Shown here: positions 54,427-64,000 of the stretch, one piece after another
Layout: the number at the start of each line of letters is the position of its first letter
Numbering within the stretch: position 1 is the stretch's first letter
Position numbers and translations under genes: made by a program
Source of the DNA: Fistulifera solaris
Taxonomy: Eukaryota; Bacillariophyta; Bacillariophyceae; Naviculales; Stauroneidaceae
Length of the DNA: 64,000 bases
Direction: 5' to 3'
Assembly: GCA_030295235.1 (NCBI GenBank)
Contig: AP026123.1
Span: 62,001-126,000 of the forward strand
The notes under the pieces: model-generated
The model's input: the letters and a program-made list of their open reading frames with translations, nothing else
Databases searched by the model: none
Told to the model about the DNA's origin: nothing

Positions 54427-55038
54427 TCAATCCACGACGCGCTCATCCACAAGTGCTAAGACTCGCGCCCAGTTCTGATCCGGTAGTGTCTGTTTTTGTG
54501 CAAACATTGATAGTTCCTCGTATATCTTTGTTTTGTTTAAGAAAGGGTGTCTGCGTTTGCTCTTGTGGTAGTGCTCGACTACAGATCTCACAATGGTTGG
54601 AGTGTGCTCTCTCCTATACGATCCACTTTCCAAGCCTCGGCAGTCGCCCTGACGGAGTCCTTCGACTAGTATCTGTGATATATGCTGTTCCAGGTTAGTT
54701 GACTCAATAGTCTCTGTAGACGCCGTTCTAGTTGGTGATGTATCTTCGGGTCGGCGCAATTTTCTCTTGATGAGTTCACACTCGTGGAGATACATTTTGA
54801 CTGTTTCTTTCGTTCGTAAAAAGTGGCACTCCTTAATCTGTAACTCCAGGTAGTCTTTTGATGACAAGGAAGACTTTGATTGTGGGTCATCTGGAGGAAG
54901 TTGATGTGTGACGATTGTGTTGTCGAAATGAACCCTCCGTCGTCGGGTTATCATCAAAGGACTTTTTGGGAGAGAGAAAGCGTTCGTTTGACGCTGCTCG
55001 CTTGATCTCCGATGATGAGATTTCACTATGGACAGCAT
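54427..55038 (-). CDS. Diatom-type hypothetical protein with 'RGLE' motif
   Basis: 203 residues. The order is a basic leader, RRRRVHFDNTIVTHQLPPDD, a charged helical section (YLELQIKECHFL ... VKMYLHECELIKRKLRR), then DCRGLESGSYRREHTPTIV followed by a helix (VVEHYHKSKRRHP) and a C-terminal helix. Short, fast-evolving proteins with a conserved RVHF-like start and an RGLE core are common in diatom genomes; their function is unknown. A frame that could extend it upstream to 55192 is not convincing. Confidence 0.6.
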   Translation of the reverse strand: MLSIVKSHHRRSSEQRQTNAFSLPKSPLMITRRRRVHFDNTIVTHQLPPDDPQSKSSLSSKDYLELQIKECHFLRTKETVKMYLHECELIKRKLRRPEDTSPTRTASTETIESTNLEQHISQILVEGLRQGDCRGLESGSYRREHTPTIVRSVVEHYHKSKRRHPFLNKTKIYEELSMFAQKQTLPDQNWARVLALVDERVVD

Positions 55039-55362
55039 TTCGACTCAAAAGGCTGTTCGATTTGGATTTTGTTTTTGCGGATGATTTTTTCAGATTTGTT
55101 TTACCAGGTATACTGAAACGCCTGTAGTAAATCTTTTGATAACGGTACCAGTACGACGGATTTATCGACATACTACAGTCCAGAGTGTCCAATTTCGTAA
55201 TGAGATCGCCACGATTGTTTTTTTGCTAAGGGTTACAATAATTAACATTTTAAGATAGCCCATAAATCGATTCTGTGTTTTCGCTTCAATGAAACGTCTT
55301 AGTACTACCGTACCTGACAATGTATTAAACCAGAAAAGTAGGAGGAGAATAAGTCAAATAAT
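55039..55362. other. Intergenic gap
   Basis: About 320 bases between the RGLE-type gene start and the 3' end of the CBM6-like gene. No feature supported; includes a TACCGTACC string near 55306. Confidence 0.4.
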
Positions 55363-56715
55363 TTAGATCTCTTCCGCGTAATCCGAAGCAAGCTCGAAGG
55401 CAATTACAAAAATATTGAAGCCGCCATTTGTAATCTCAAGTTTGATAGGAGCTGTACCTTGGGACAAGGACACATTTGGTATGTCAACAGATACCCATGA
55501 GAACCAACTTTCAGTTTTCGGAAGCGAGTCAAACGTTCCATAGATTTCTTGTGTCTGCGGATTGACTACTTTGAAGGAGCCCCATCCTTCTGGGCTAGCA
55601 ATATAAAATTGCAAAATGTAGACCCCTGTCGAAACGATATTTAATGAATACTCAATCCAGTCGTCTGGATCAAGGCTTCCAACGTTGCCATTGTTCGGAT
55701 CCACTTCAATCCCATTCGTATTTGTATAATCTTTGGCTGGAACAAGGTAGTGATTATCTTCACTATCGCCCGTTGCAGAGTCGATAAAGTTGAGACCAAG
55801 AAACTCCAGATTGAAACCTCCTTGCAAAACAAACAGCTCCATGTTGTGAGTCTCTGCATCGAAATATGCTTCGCCCACCAGAACCGTTGTCCATTCTTCC
55901 CAGCTCGATGTGGTGGGTAATGTGAGAATCATTCCAAAAACTTGTCCTGTTTGCCGGTGTGTTATAGCGAACGACCCAACACCTTCTGGATTTGAAACTC
56001 TGGCGAAAATCTCATATTTTCCTGATTGTGGCAAAGTTAAATTGAAGAATAGCTCGTCGCCAGAGAAAATGTAATCCAGATTGAGGGTCCCTTCCGATGA
56101 TTCTGCTAACTCAACACCAACGTGCCCCCGGTCGAAATTCTGAGCAAACACCATGTAGTCATACGTAACGAAAGCCTCCACCAAAGTAAAGTTCATGCTT
56201 AAAAGATTCCAACCACTCTGAAGGGAGTTTACGCGCAGCGTTGTAGAGCCTTTTCGTAAAGCAACCAAACCTGCATCCATTGTCTCCCAATTCTGCCATC
56301 CTTGTGTATTGGCTACTCCCGAAAATACTTTGTAGACTTCGCCCGTCCCTTGATTCACCAAATCAAAAGCGCCTTCTCCTGTTTTACTTGCAGTTCGTAT
56401 GGTCATGTTAAAAAGTCCTGCAGTCGACAAGGCCATGTCGAAGGAAACCCAATGTCCCAGTTGCATCCAACCTATATCGAAGCCTCCTTCAGACGATGGT
56501 TCTAATAAGATACCGTAGTAGTCGCACAATTCCGCGGATGTAATAGTTACGGTGTCACCAACGTTGAGAGGTGTTGTGGAAATCGGAAGGCTACCGCACT
56601 CGATTGGCTCGGGTACGGTACCATTTTGGCGCCAGAAATCATCGTCTTGTGTTTGTGCCAGAATTGGATTTGAATTCGTTCCGAGCAGGACAACAACAAA
56701 CAGCAAGGAAAGCAT
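55363..56715 (-). CDS. Secreted protein with three CBM6-like carbohydrate-binding modules
   Basis: 450 residues in one intact frame. The N-terminus MLSLLFVVVLLGTNSNPILAQ is a signal peptide. Three beta-sandwich modules follow, each with the pattern of a CBM6-type fold: GWMQLGHWVSFDMALSTAGL and FNMTIRTASKTGEGAFDLVN; then the middle module with LPQSGKYEIFARVSNPEGVG; then LDPDDWIEYSLNIVSTGVYI and FYIASPEGWGSFKVVNPQTQ. The repeated W-x-(E/S)-(Y/F) and ASPEGxGSF elements line the sugar-binding face. No catalytic domain is present. A role in the cell wall or extracellular polysaccharide is inferred. It is related to the gene starting at 61753. Confidence 0.85.
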   Translation of the reverse strand: MLSLLFVVVLLGTNSNPILAQTQDDDFWRQNGTVPEPIECGSLPISTTPLNVGDTVTITSAELCDYYGILLEPSSEGGFDIGWMQLGHWVSFDMALSTAGLFNMTIRTASKTGEGAFDLVNQGTGEVYKVFSGVANTQGWQNWETMDAGLVALRKGSTTLRVNSLQSGWNLLSMNFTLVEAFVTYDYMVFAQNFDRGHVGVELAESSEGTLNLDYIFSGDELFFNLTLPQSGKYEIFARVSNPEGVGSFAITHRQTGQVFGMILTLPTTSSWEEWTTVLVGEAYFDAETHNMELFVLQGGFNLEFLGLNFIDSATGDSEDNHYLVPAKDYTNTNGIEVDPNNGNVGSLDPDDWIEYSLNIVSTGVYILQFYIASPEGWGSFKVVNPQTQEIYGTFDSLPKTESWFSWVSVDIPNVSLSQGTAPIKLEITNGGFNIFVIAFELASDYAEEI

Positions 56716-57192
56716 GCTTCAAGCTTCAACAACGTGATGAATGAATCGGTTGGTCGCCCTTTTTCTTTCGTTTCAAAGAAATGTGTTACTTATTATCGGC
56801 TTCTTTTTTTCTGGCTTTCAAAATATAATTCATTCGAAGTCTTTTGTGAGGACTTCATCGTACAGTACTGTAGTACGGAGTACTATAAGGATGACCATAA
56901 ATTTCGACATTTTTCTGTTAACCTTATTGCATCCGTGTTGGCGCATCGCAGAAAAAGAAGCGCAAAAGAAGCCCAACACGAAACCTCTTTGACGGCTCGA
57001 CGGTTTTTGGTTAAAAGCCAAAGACAACGCTACCTCGTAAGCAAAATAGAATGAGGTTTGTTACTTCATTTCTTGACTCTTCTTTCGTCAGTCCTTTGGT
57101 TTGTCATCCCAAAACAAGAGACTACTAACATTAGCAGCGCACGTCAAACGCGTGCTCCCCGCACGAAAGTGACTATATTCGATCCGAATGAA
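56716..57192. other. Intergenic region
   Basis: About 480 bases upstream of the CBM6-like gene and downstream of the hydroxyacid oxidase. Contains a GTACTGTAGTACGGAGTAC string near 56864. No gene. Confidence 0.45.
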
Positions 57193-58475
57193 TTACAGCT
57201 TACTGTTGCCCACTAGCAACGACGGGTGACGCGTCACGATGTTAGATGCCGGAATAGCTGAGATTCGATCAATTCCACACAGCGCCATACATGATTCAAT
57301 TTCATTCTTCAACAGTTGTAACATTTGTTCCACGGCAGTTCGTCCACCAACGGCCAAACTGAAGAAAACCGGTTTCCCGATACCAACGGCAGTGGCTCCC
57401 AAGGCAAGCGCCTTGACTACGTCGCTTCCGTGTCGAACACCTCCATCCAGAAAGATTGGTACTTGGTGTCCGACGGCCGCGGCAACTTCCGGCAGGACAT
57501 CAATGGCAGCCAAGCATCCATCCACTTGTCGCCCTCCGTGATTCGAGACCATAACAGCGTCAGCACCCGCTTGCACGGCGAAGATAGCATCCTCTTGTGT
57601 CATAATACCCTTGATAATGAGAGGAATATGAGGCGGTAGTCTTTCTCTAAGCCAACGCACATCCTTCCACGACGTTTGTGTGTCAAGCAGTTGTTCCGAG
57701 TTTTGATCCCATGCCGAGTGTGTCTGTCCATTGTAGATCGCTTTTTTGCCCGAGTTCATGTTGTCATCTTGTGTATGATCGTCGTCGTAATGAACTAAGC
57801 GATGTGGGGCGGGTAGAGCATTGAATCCGTTCCGTGCATCGGCAGGCCGATAGCCAAATCTTACCGAATCGACCGTCAAAAGATTCCTTGACGTTCGTAA
57901 GCGTAAGAGTTGAGGTGCTAGAGGAGTCACTCTATAATATGATATTATCCAGTAGAGTGAGCTTACCTTGATATCCGGCCTGCAAAGCTCGTTCAATCAA
58001 TCGCCAGGTCCATTCTCGATCCTTCAATATGTAGGATTGATAATAGCGCAAACACTGCGGTGCAGCGGCGGCGACCTCTTCGATCGAATTTGTAGCATGT
58101 TGTGACAATCCGTACAGAATACCAGCTTTTTTCGCAAGCGCGTGCTACGGCACATTCACCGTCTGGGTGCATCAAGGCTTGCACACCGGCTGGCGAAACA
58201 AACACAGGCATACTCAGGGTGTGACGCTGCTGCTGCCACGGCAAAACGACGCGTGTGTCAATCACCGCGTCAAGAGAGCGGAGCACACGTGGTCGCAAAT
58301 ACCAGCGCTTCCAAGCATCTCGGTTTTCGTTTAACGTTTGCTCATCATCCGCTCCGCTGGATAAATAATCGTAGAGATCTTTAGGAAGTTGCTTTTGCGC
58401 TAACAATTGAAAGTCGTTTACACAGACGGGACGGTCGATTGTCTTGAACGTATGTTTCGTGCCTTCTCGTAGCAT
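57193..58475 (-). CDS. FMN-dependent 2-hydroxyacid oxidase (glycolate/lactate oxidase family)
   Basis: Oxidises 2-hydroxyacids such as glycolate or L-lactate with FMN. The N-terminal helix region VNDFQLLAQKQLPKDLYDYL and SGADDEQTLNENRDAW is followed by SLDAVIDTRVVLPW, SMPVFVSPAGVQALMHPDGE, VLYGLS-like residues and QCLRYYQSYILKDREW. After an intron (57887-57966, 80 bp) come LTVDSVRFGYRPADARNGF, VDGC with VMVSNHGGRQVDG (catalytic His and Arg), and VPIFLDGGVRHGSDVVKALA with ALGATAVGIGKPVF. One-base breaks at runs 58127-58132 and 57878-57881 split the frame; similarity continues. Glycolate versus lactate cannot be told from the sequence. No peroxisome C-terminal tripeptide: the end is SKL-like, NSKL, which in fact fits a PTS1 signal. 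Confidence 0.9.
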
Positions 58476-59042
58476 TTTATTTATTCATTTAGCAGCAGAA
58501 ATAGTTGAAGCGATGCCTGGTAATAATTGAGGGTCTCAGCATCACTTTGTCCGCGGTGCAAAAGATTTTTCGCGGAAAATGTCCCGAGTCCCGAGGTCAC
58601 GAGCTTATTTCCAGTCCCGCAAAGAACATCTCCCGCCTACACATTGTACGACACTGCATCGATCTTTTCGCCGCGCAAAGCCTCATGACTGAAATGCAGT
58701 CGTGACGAAAGGTCGTATACACTTTAAACGATAGTAAAGTCGAAATGAAATACTCCGGGGTATTTGCAAGGCATTCTGAACTATTACACTCCCCTACTTG
58801 CCGCAAAAATTGAAAATTTGAAGACTTCTCAAGTTTAATAGTCAGCCGTTATATTGAATTGCGGAATGTGACATCAGGACTTGGCCGCGCGCAGGTCTAG
58901 CCTGTTCAAAAGCGATTGATACCGGTAAGTATAACAAGGAGGACGCCGCTTCCGCTGGTTTCGAGTCTCGTGATACTAGAAAAGCGAGCTATGTGATCCT
59001 AATGCTTAGAATTAGTTTCATCGACAGACACAAAGAGTGGTA
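58476..59042. other. Intergenic region
   Basis: About 570 bases upstream of the oxidase and downstream of the TPR gene. It carries an inverted copy of the dispersed palindromic motif (58683-58705). No gene. Confidence 0.45.
58683..58705 (-). repeat. Dispersed palindromic motif, copy 4 (inverted)
   Basis: On the minus strand it reads CACGACTGCATTTCAG followed by TCATGA, matching the copies at 19221, 19458 and 52008. Confidence 0.5.
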
Positions 59043-60372
59043 CTATGATTTGCGCGACAGAAAATAAGTAAGGCCTGCTGCTGTTGCGACGACTGCGCCA
59101 GCAAAAATCGCCAAACCCGTCAGCACTTCCGGATCTTCGTACCACTCGACTTCAGGCGTCTGTGTCAAATTTTCGGCAAACGAAACATTCTTTTTGGGCT
59201 TTTTGGGGCTTTGTTGTGCTGCAGTAGATGCCGATGGAGACGCGAGCGGGGAAGTCGGTGCTGTAACCGAGGGAGGCTGTATTACTTGGCCAATATCCTG
59301 AGAGGCAGCCGTGAGAGAGTCTTTCTTTCCGTCCTTGGTTCCAGTTTCATCTCGCGCTGGTTTTGCAAACATCGCTTGTGCTCTTTGCTTTTCTTTTTGC
59401 AGCTGCGCTTTCTTTTGATCCTTGCAAACTGCGTAGAGCTTCTTCACTTCCTTTCCGTTTATAAGCAGTGACTTCACTGAGGGATCACCTTCCGGGACAT
59501 TAGCAGTAAAAGAGAGAATGACATCTTGTGCTTTCTTCAGTACATCCATTGCCACTGCGCTATCCCCCTTCTCTGACAGGGACCTGGCTGTTATAAGGTA
59601 GCTCTTTACTTTCCATTCCCCAAATATCTTGATGTCCGAAAATCCCTCTTGATTGAGAAACGTATGAATCTTTTTCCCCTTTTTTCTCTTCGAGCGCTTC
59701 GATGAGGGAGAGTGCGCTCTTGGCGAATTTGATAGAATCATCCCATTTTTGTAATTGGGTGCAACATGTTGCCGCATTATTGCTGCATGTAATCATCAAG
59801 ACCAGCAAGTCGGCACGCACTTCGTTCGAAGAGTCTTTCTTGTGCTGAACATACCGTACCGCATCCACCGCATGCGAATATACATTGAGAGCCTTTTCAT
59901 ATTCCTTGCGCTGAAAGAAAGCGGTAGCCTCATTTTTTAATTCCTGACCATGTTCTACTTTTTCGTAGACGCTCATTTCATACAGTTTCTTGGCGCGAAG
60001 TACTCTCAAGCTCGACAAGGAAAGATAGCATTTTACACGAGATCTTCCAGCCAGTCTCCAAGAAGAAAGTAGAACTACAGCTTGATCATTGTTTCGTAGC
60101 TCCAAAACCTTGCCTCTTCCGTACGTCGTCAAAACGTCGTCACCGACAACTGGCGGGACGGAAGGAAACTTCGTTGAAGTGAATAATGTTGCGGGTCGGT
60201 TCGGCCCGGAATAGGTAGCTCCTTTCCAGTCAATCAGTTCAATTTCTTGCACGCCGTCGACATGTTTCCGCGTTCGTACGACCAGTCCTTTGCCGTATGG
60301 AGTTATAACAACTTGTTGATCCTTGTCTTCCGGGACATGTGCACCCGTCGCCGGAAAATTGAATGACGACAT
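59043..60372 (-). CDS. Tail-anchored TPR-repeat protein
   Basis: About 443 residues. The N-terminal third holds two short beta-type repeats (ITPYGKGLVVRTRKHVDGVQ and LTTYGRGKVLELRNNDQAVV), then a TPR block: KVEHGQELKNEATAFFQRK, YEKALNVYSHAVDAVRYV, LLVLMITCSNNAATCCTQLQ, KWDDSIKFAKSALSLIEALE, and later SYLITARSLSEKGDSAVAM. A basic/acidic linker and PSASTAAQQSPKKPKKNV precede a single C-terminal membrane helix (TGLAIFAGAVVATAAGLTYF) with a short basic end, a typical tail anchor. The design recalls tail-anchored TPR co-chaperones such as FKBP8, without an FKBP domain. The frame breaks near 59671-59685 (T5-C4-T6 runs), within ALEEKK; the TPR pattern continues. Confidence 0.8.
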
Positions 60373-61653
60373 GTGAAGGAAGAAGTAGGAACGGTAGAGG
60401 TGTTGGGAAAGAGCTTCTGTTTATTATGAAGGAAGGGCAAGAGTGAACTTTTTCGCGACGGCGACGATAGCGATTATTGGTGTGAGCTTTTGTCGCAGTC
60501 TGGCCACCGGCCGATGAACGATGCTGACGCAGCATGCAAGTGCAATGCAGCTCAGTCACGACTGTGGGTTCAAAGCTTAATGCTTATTGGGACGGAATAA
60601 GGCTTCACTTGAGACGAACATTGAAGCAAGGAAAATACTTGGAGCTAAATGAATACGTTGATAAAAAAATTATTGATTTAATTGGTGACTCAATGGCGTC
60701 TAAATTCGAAGTAGAAATAGATCATGGGAACAACGAAAGTAATGAAGCAATCAGACGTTGCACGGGTGACGGTGGTTTCGGAGCAACGCGGGGCTTCTCT
60801 CATACGGTAGGGGTCACATAGTGTGAGTGCATGCACTGAGACGGTTACAGACGTTCCTGTTTCATGAGCCCTTACGTCCGTGTGTTCCGAGGCTTTGCAC
60901 TCAACTTCATTTGATCGCGAACACTACTGCATTCAACGAGTGAAGCTTTTCGTTCGAATTCAATTGGACAATCTATCAAAGTGCCGACCGATGAAATTAC
61001 TATTGCTGTTTTTCAGCCATCTCTTTTGGTAACAATCCGTCGACTTTACCTTGCCATCAAGATGGATTTCAAAAGACGATTTGAAGAACGTGAAGCCTGT
61101 GGCGTTGTTCTCCAAACCGCTCATCTTCATAAACATTCGGCGAACTTTGAAAAATTGAGCCCTGCGACGGGACCCATGGAAGTGATGAAAGATTGGGACT
61201 CTCTCAGCTTTTGATTCGCGCTTTCAGCTCTCAGCCCTCAGCCTCAGCTCTCAACGGATGCGGCGTATGGCGATGGCGAGTTCGTGACGAAAGTTGTGAG
61301 TTGCGGGTCGCGGTGAAATTTAGTACAGTAAACAGTAATTCATGTTCCACGTCCGAAAGAAGTCATTTTTCTAGATATAAGAAGTACGCTACGCTAAGGG
61401 CGAACAACAGAAAGTTCGTGTTATGTTTTCCCCTTTGTGAGTGCCGTGTGACAACGCATTATCACCACAGTGACACGCAATGATGTATTACTCTTATTGT
61501 TTTCCAGTCAGTCGTTTGTCGTTTGTTGTTTGTTGGCTGTTGGCCCAATTTGTCAACGGTTCTGCCACAAATTTTCAAGCACTCAACTACCTATAGTAAA
61601 AGCATTCGTACTATTTCTCTCACACGATTCAATTCCGGCGCGCGATTTCTAAC
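60373..61653. other. Divergent promoter region
   Basis: About 1.3 kb between the TPR gene and the large CBM6-like gene. The weak plus-strand frame 60534-60821 lacks recognisable features. A CAGCTCTCAG/CTCAGCCTCAGCTCTCAA run lies near 61208-61252. No gene supported. Confidence 0.4.
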
Positions 61654-61752
61654 ATGAAGATAGCAAGAATTGAATACCGCTCGCAGCTCCCTTGTTGTCC
61701 TCGATGCAACTCAACGAACAACTCCCGCACAACGAAATCAAAACATCCCACC

Positions 61753-64000
61753 ATGATGATGAGGAACAAGATGATGAAGCGGCTTTTACCAATAGCTCTC
61801 TCCATACTTAGGCTTACATATATAATAGCAGTGCCTTCGAGGCGGCTGATATGGGGAGTAGATCCGAATTACGCGAATGAATTCAATTCACTGGTCGCCG
61901 CATCCGATTTCGTCAACTCGCAAGGCGTTCAAGTAGGAAATGATACTATAGAAGGACTTCCCATAATAACATTCGATGATGCAGGAGACTGGGCTGCGTA
62001 TTCACTCAATCTACAAATTGCTGGCGCTTACGAGCTTCAAGTGCGAGTAGCCAGCCCTATTGGCGATGGAGCATTCGTTGTGGGGCACCTGGAAAACAGG
62101 AGCTCTATGCTACCGTTAATACGCTACCTGCTACGGGAGATCTCACCAATTCCGCGTCTATAACCCTTCCGCTTACGTTACCTGCGGAAAACTTTACACT
62201 TCAAATTGGAGCCATACAGCCTGGTTGGAGTTTAATTTGGATGTCTCTTGAAGAGCTTGTTTTCAACTCATCACAAACGGAAGCTCCTCTGTCGCCAGTA
62301 TTCGTATCAGACGCAGCAAACTACTCAGCAATGGATGGAATCACAACTGGAACATTAGCAGATGGGTCTTCATTCATTGGGTTTCTCGACCCATCTGATT
62401 GGGTCTCATACAATGTACTGCTTCCTTTCACCGGGACATATAGAGTCGACGTCAGCGTCGCGAGTCCGGAAGGTGCTGGATCCTTTCAGGTCGCCAATAT
62501 GATGACAAGAGAGGTGTACGGCACTTTTGATGATCTCCCTGCGTCTGGCGATTGGACGGAATGGAGAACAGCGAGCGAGTTGATCGGTCTACCCGAGGGA
62601 GAATGGATGATGGAGTTGACAATTTTGGAAACTGGAATGAATATAAAATCGGTGACGATTTCACCTATAGAACCTGCGCCCTCAGAAGCGCCGGTGAACG
62701 AATCCTCTGTGGTGCCAAGCCTTCCACCAGAAACGGAGGTGCCGGTGATACCTGACGTGTCAGGGAATAGCTCCTACATCGTACCAGACGATGCGTATTC
62801 CATAACTATACCAGCGTCGATGTACGCTTCGATGGATGGCGTCGAAATGGCGGTTTCACCTAGTGGGGAATCGATTGTTGAATCGCTCGATCCGGGTGAT
62901 TGGATTGCCTATCCGGTCTCGTTGCCGAAAGCCGGTCCGTTTATGATGGAAATGAATGTTTCCAGCCCCAGTGGCGAGGGCAGTTTTGAAGTCTACAATC
63001 TGATAACACGTGAGCTGTATACAAGGTTCGATCGAATACCTGCCAATCAAAACGTCTCTCAATTCAGTGCGGTCAGCGCTGTGGTAATACTTCCCGACGG
63101 TGACTTTTTTCTCGAGATCAGTGTCATCGAAGGAGGATGGAAATTGCAGGAACTGTCACTTACGGAGCTCGAAGAAATTTCAACCTCAAATTCAACGCTA
63201 CCCCCGGGACTGCTGTTTACTCAAACCATAGAAGCTGTCAACTACTCGTCCATGAATGGCATAGCCATTTCTGAAGACACAAACGGAAACCAAGTTGTGA
63301 GCGGATTGGATGCAGGCGATTGGGTTGCATACCCGTTAAACCTACCGTTTGACGGAACCTACCGGTTAGAAGTTAGCGTTGCCAGTCCTCAAGGTCAAGG
63401 TTCTTTTGCTGTGGAAAACTTGGAAACAGAAGAAGAGTATAAATTTGTTGAGAAACTGGCGTTTAGCGGGACATGGGAGAACTACACCACCGTCGAAACT
63501 TTTTTGGTACTACCGGCGGGTTTATGGACCATGAAAGTTCATGCGATAGAACCAGGCTGGAACTTGCATTCGTTGACTCTATCAAAAGATGGTGATGTAG
63601 AACCATCAGATTTCAACATCACGATTCCGGCGATCGACTACAGCGACATGACTGGAATCGAAGTTCAAGAATCAGCAAGTGGAGAATCTTACATAGGATT
63701 TATCGACGCTGGTGATGCTCTCTCTTACGAGTTGAGCCTCCCGGCACGAGGTATATATTCGATGCAGTTAAGAGTAGCCACACCAATGGGTGAAGGAAGA
63801 ATAGCAATCTTGGACAAGAACACAACTGAGGACTACGGCATCGTGACCGATTTCCCGCCGACAGGAGATTGGAACACTTTCGAGATGTTTTCGACGGAGC
63901 TTGAGCTTCCGGGTGGTGCATGGACCATGCAAATGGAGTTTCTCGAAGGAGGCTTCAACTTAGAAATGCTAGGCCTTACATTACTTCAAGTCATCGGAAC
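61753..64000 (+). CDS. Secreted multi-module CBM6-like protein (partial, runs off the window)
   Basis: Starts MMMRNKMMKRLLPIALSI at a good CCACC context (61753) with a signal peptide; an ATG 33 codons upstream is the alternative. At least five CBM6-like modules follow in tandem, at about 61900-62260, 62310-62660, 62770-63160, 63215-63580 and 63620 onward. Each repeats DAGDWxAYxLxL, then GxYxLxVxVASPxGxGSF and TGDWxxW. A Pro/Ser/Glu-rich linker (PSEAPVNESSVVPSLPPETE) separates modules 2 and 3. The frame breaks once by one base at the G4 run 62082-62085; downstream it is open to the window end, so the gene continues outside. No enzyme domain is in view. Adhesion or polysaccharide binding is inferred. 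Confidence 0.85.

Noticed and set aside
60534-60821. 95-residue plus-strand frame
   Set aside because: No recognisable domain, no promoter context and poor continuity; not called.

Overview
This window looks like nuclear DNA of a diatom, or a close photosynthetic stramenopile, most like a pennate diatom. The grounds are small GT-AG introns of about 58-100 bp, compact genes on both strands, plastid-type leaders with a phenylalanine just after the predicted signal-peptide cut (methyltransferase at 8935-10440, protein at 20502-21074), a ferrochelatase with a chlorophyll-binding-like membrane tail, a heat-shock-factor gene, an alternative oxidase and 'RGLE'-type diatom proteins. Family calls come from motif reading; no database search was possible.

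Layout. 1-5.6 kb: end of an unknown plus-strand gene, a POT1-like telomere protein, and a nested tandem repeat (52-bp monomers in a ~207-bp unit). 5.6-25 kb is gene-dense: alternative oxidase with an N-terminal EF-hand, cystatin, RlmI-like methyltransferase, ferrochelatase, UBA-GRF-calpain protein, ankyrin protein, TauD dioxygenase fused to an aldo/keto reductase, two plastid-leader proteins, YIF1, and the organellar elongation factor GUF1/LepA. 25-47 kb is a low-density domain dominated by three same-strand paralogues of a receptor guanylate cyclase (ligand-binding domain, membrane span, kinase, cyclase) plus a cyclase-only relic, separated by a 33-bp minisatellite and two DNA transposons with clear ends: a 1,889-bp element with TA target duplications and a 1,399-bp hAT-type element with 8-bp duplications. 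47-64 kb is ordinary again: heat shock factor, a second aldo/keto reductase, a coiled-coil/WD40 protein, two small proteins, two secreted proteins with CBM6-like modules, an FMN-dependent 2-hydroxyacid oxidase, and a tail-anchored TPR protein.

The most interesting item is the receptor guanylate cyclase cluster, which has the domain order of animal natriuretic-peptide receptors, an intact-looking kinase and cyclase residues that predict GTP as substrate. Patches of near identity between copies indicate gene conversion. Other unusual designs are the EF-hand alternative oxidase, the TauD-AKR fusion, the UBA-GRF-calpain chain and the POT1-like protein with an extra N-terminal region.

Caution: about twenty genes or gene parts show one-base reading-frame breaks, nearly all at short runs of one base, while the protein homology continues across the break. 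I read these mainly as sequence or assembly errors, not gene death. Coordinates below span whole genes including introns and such breaks.
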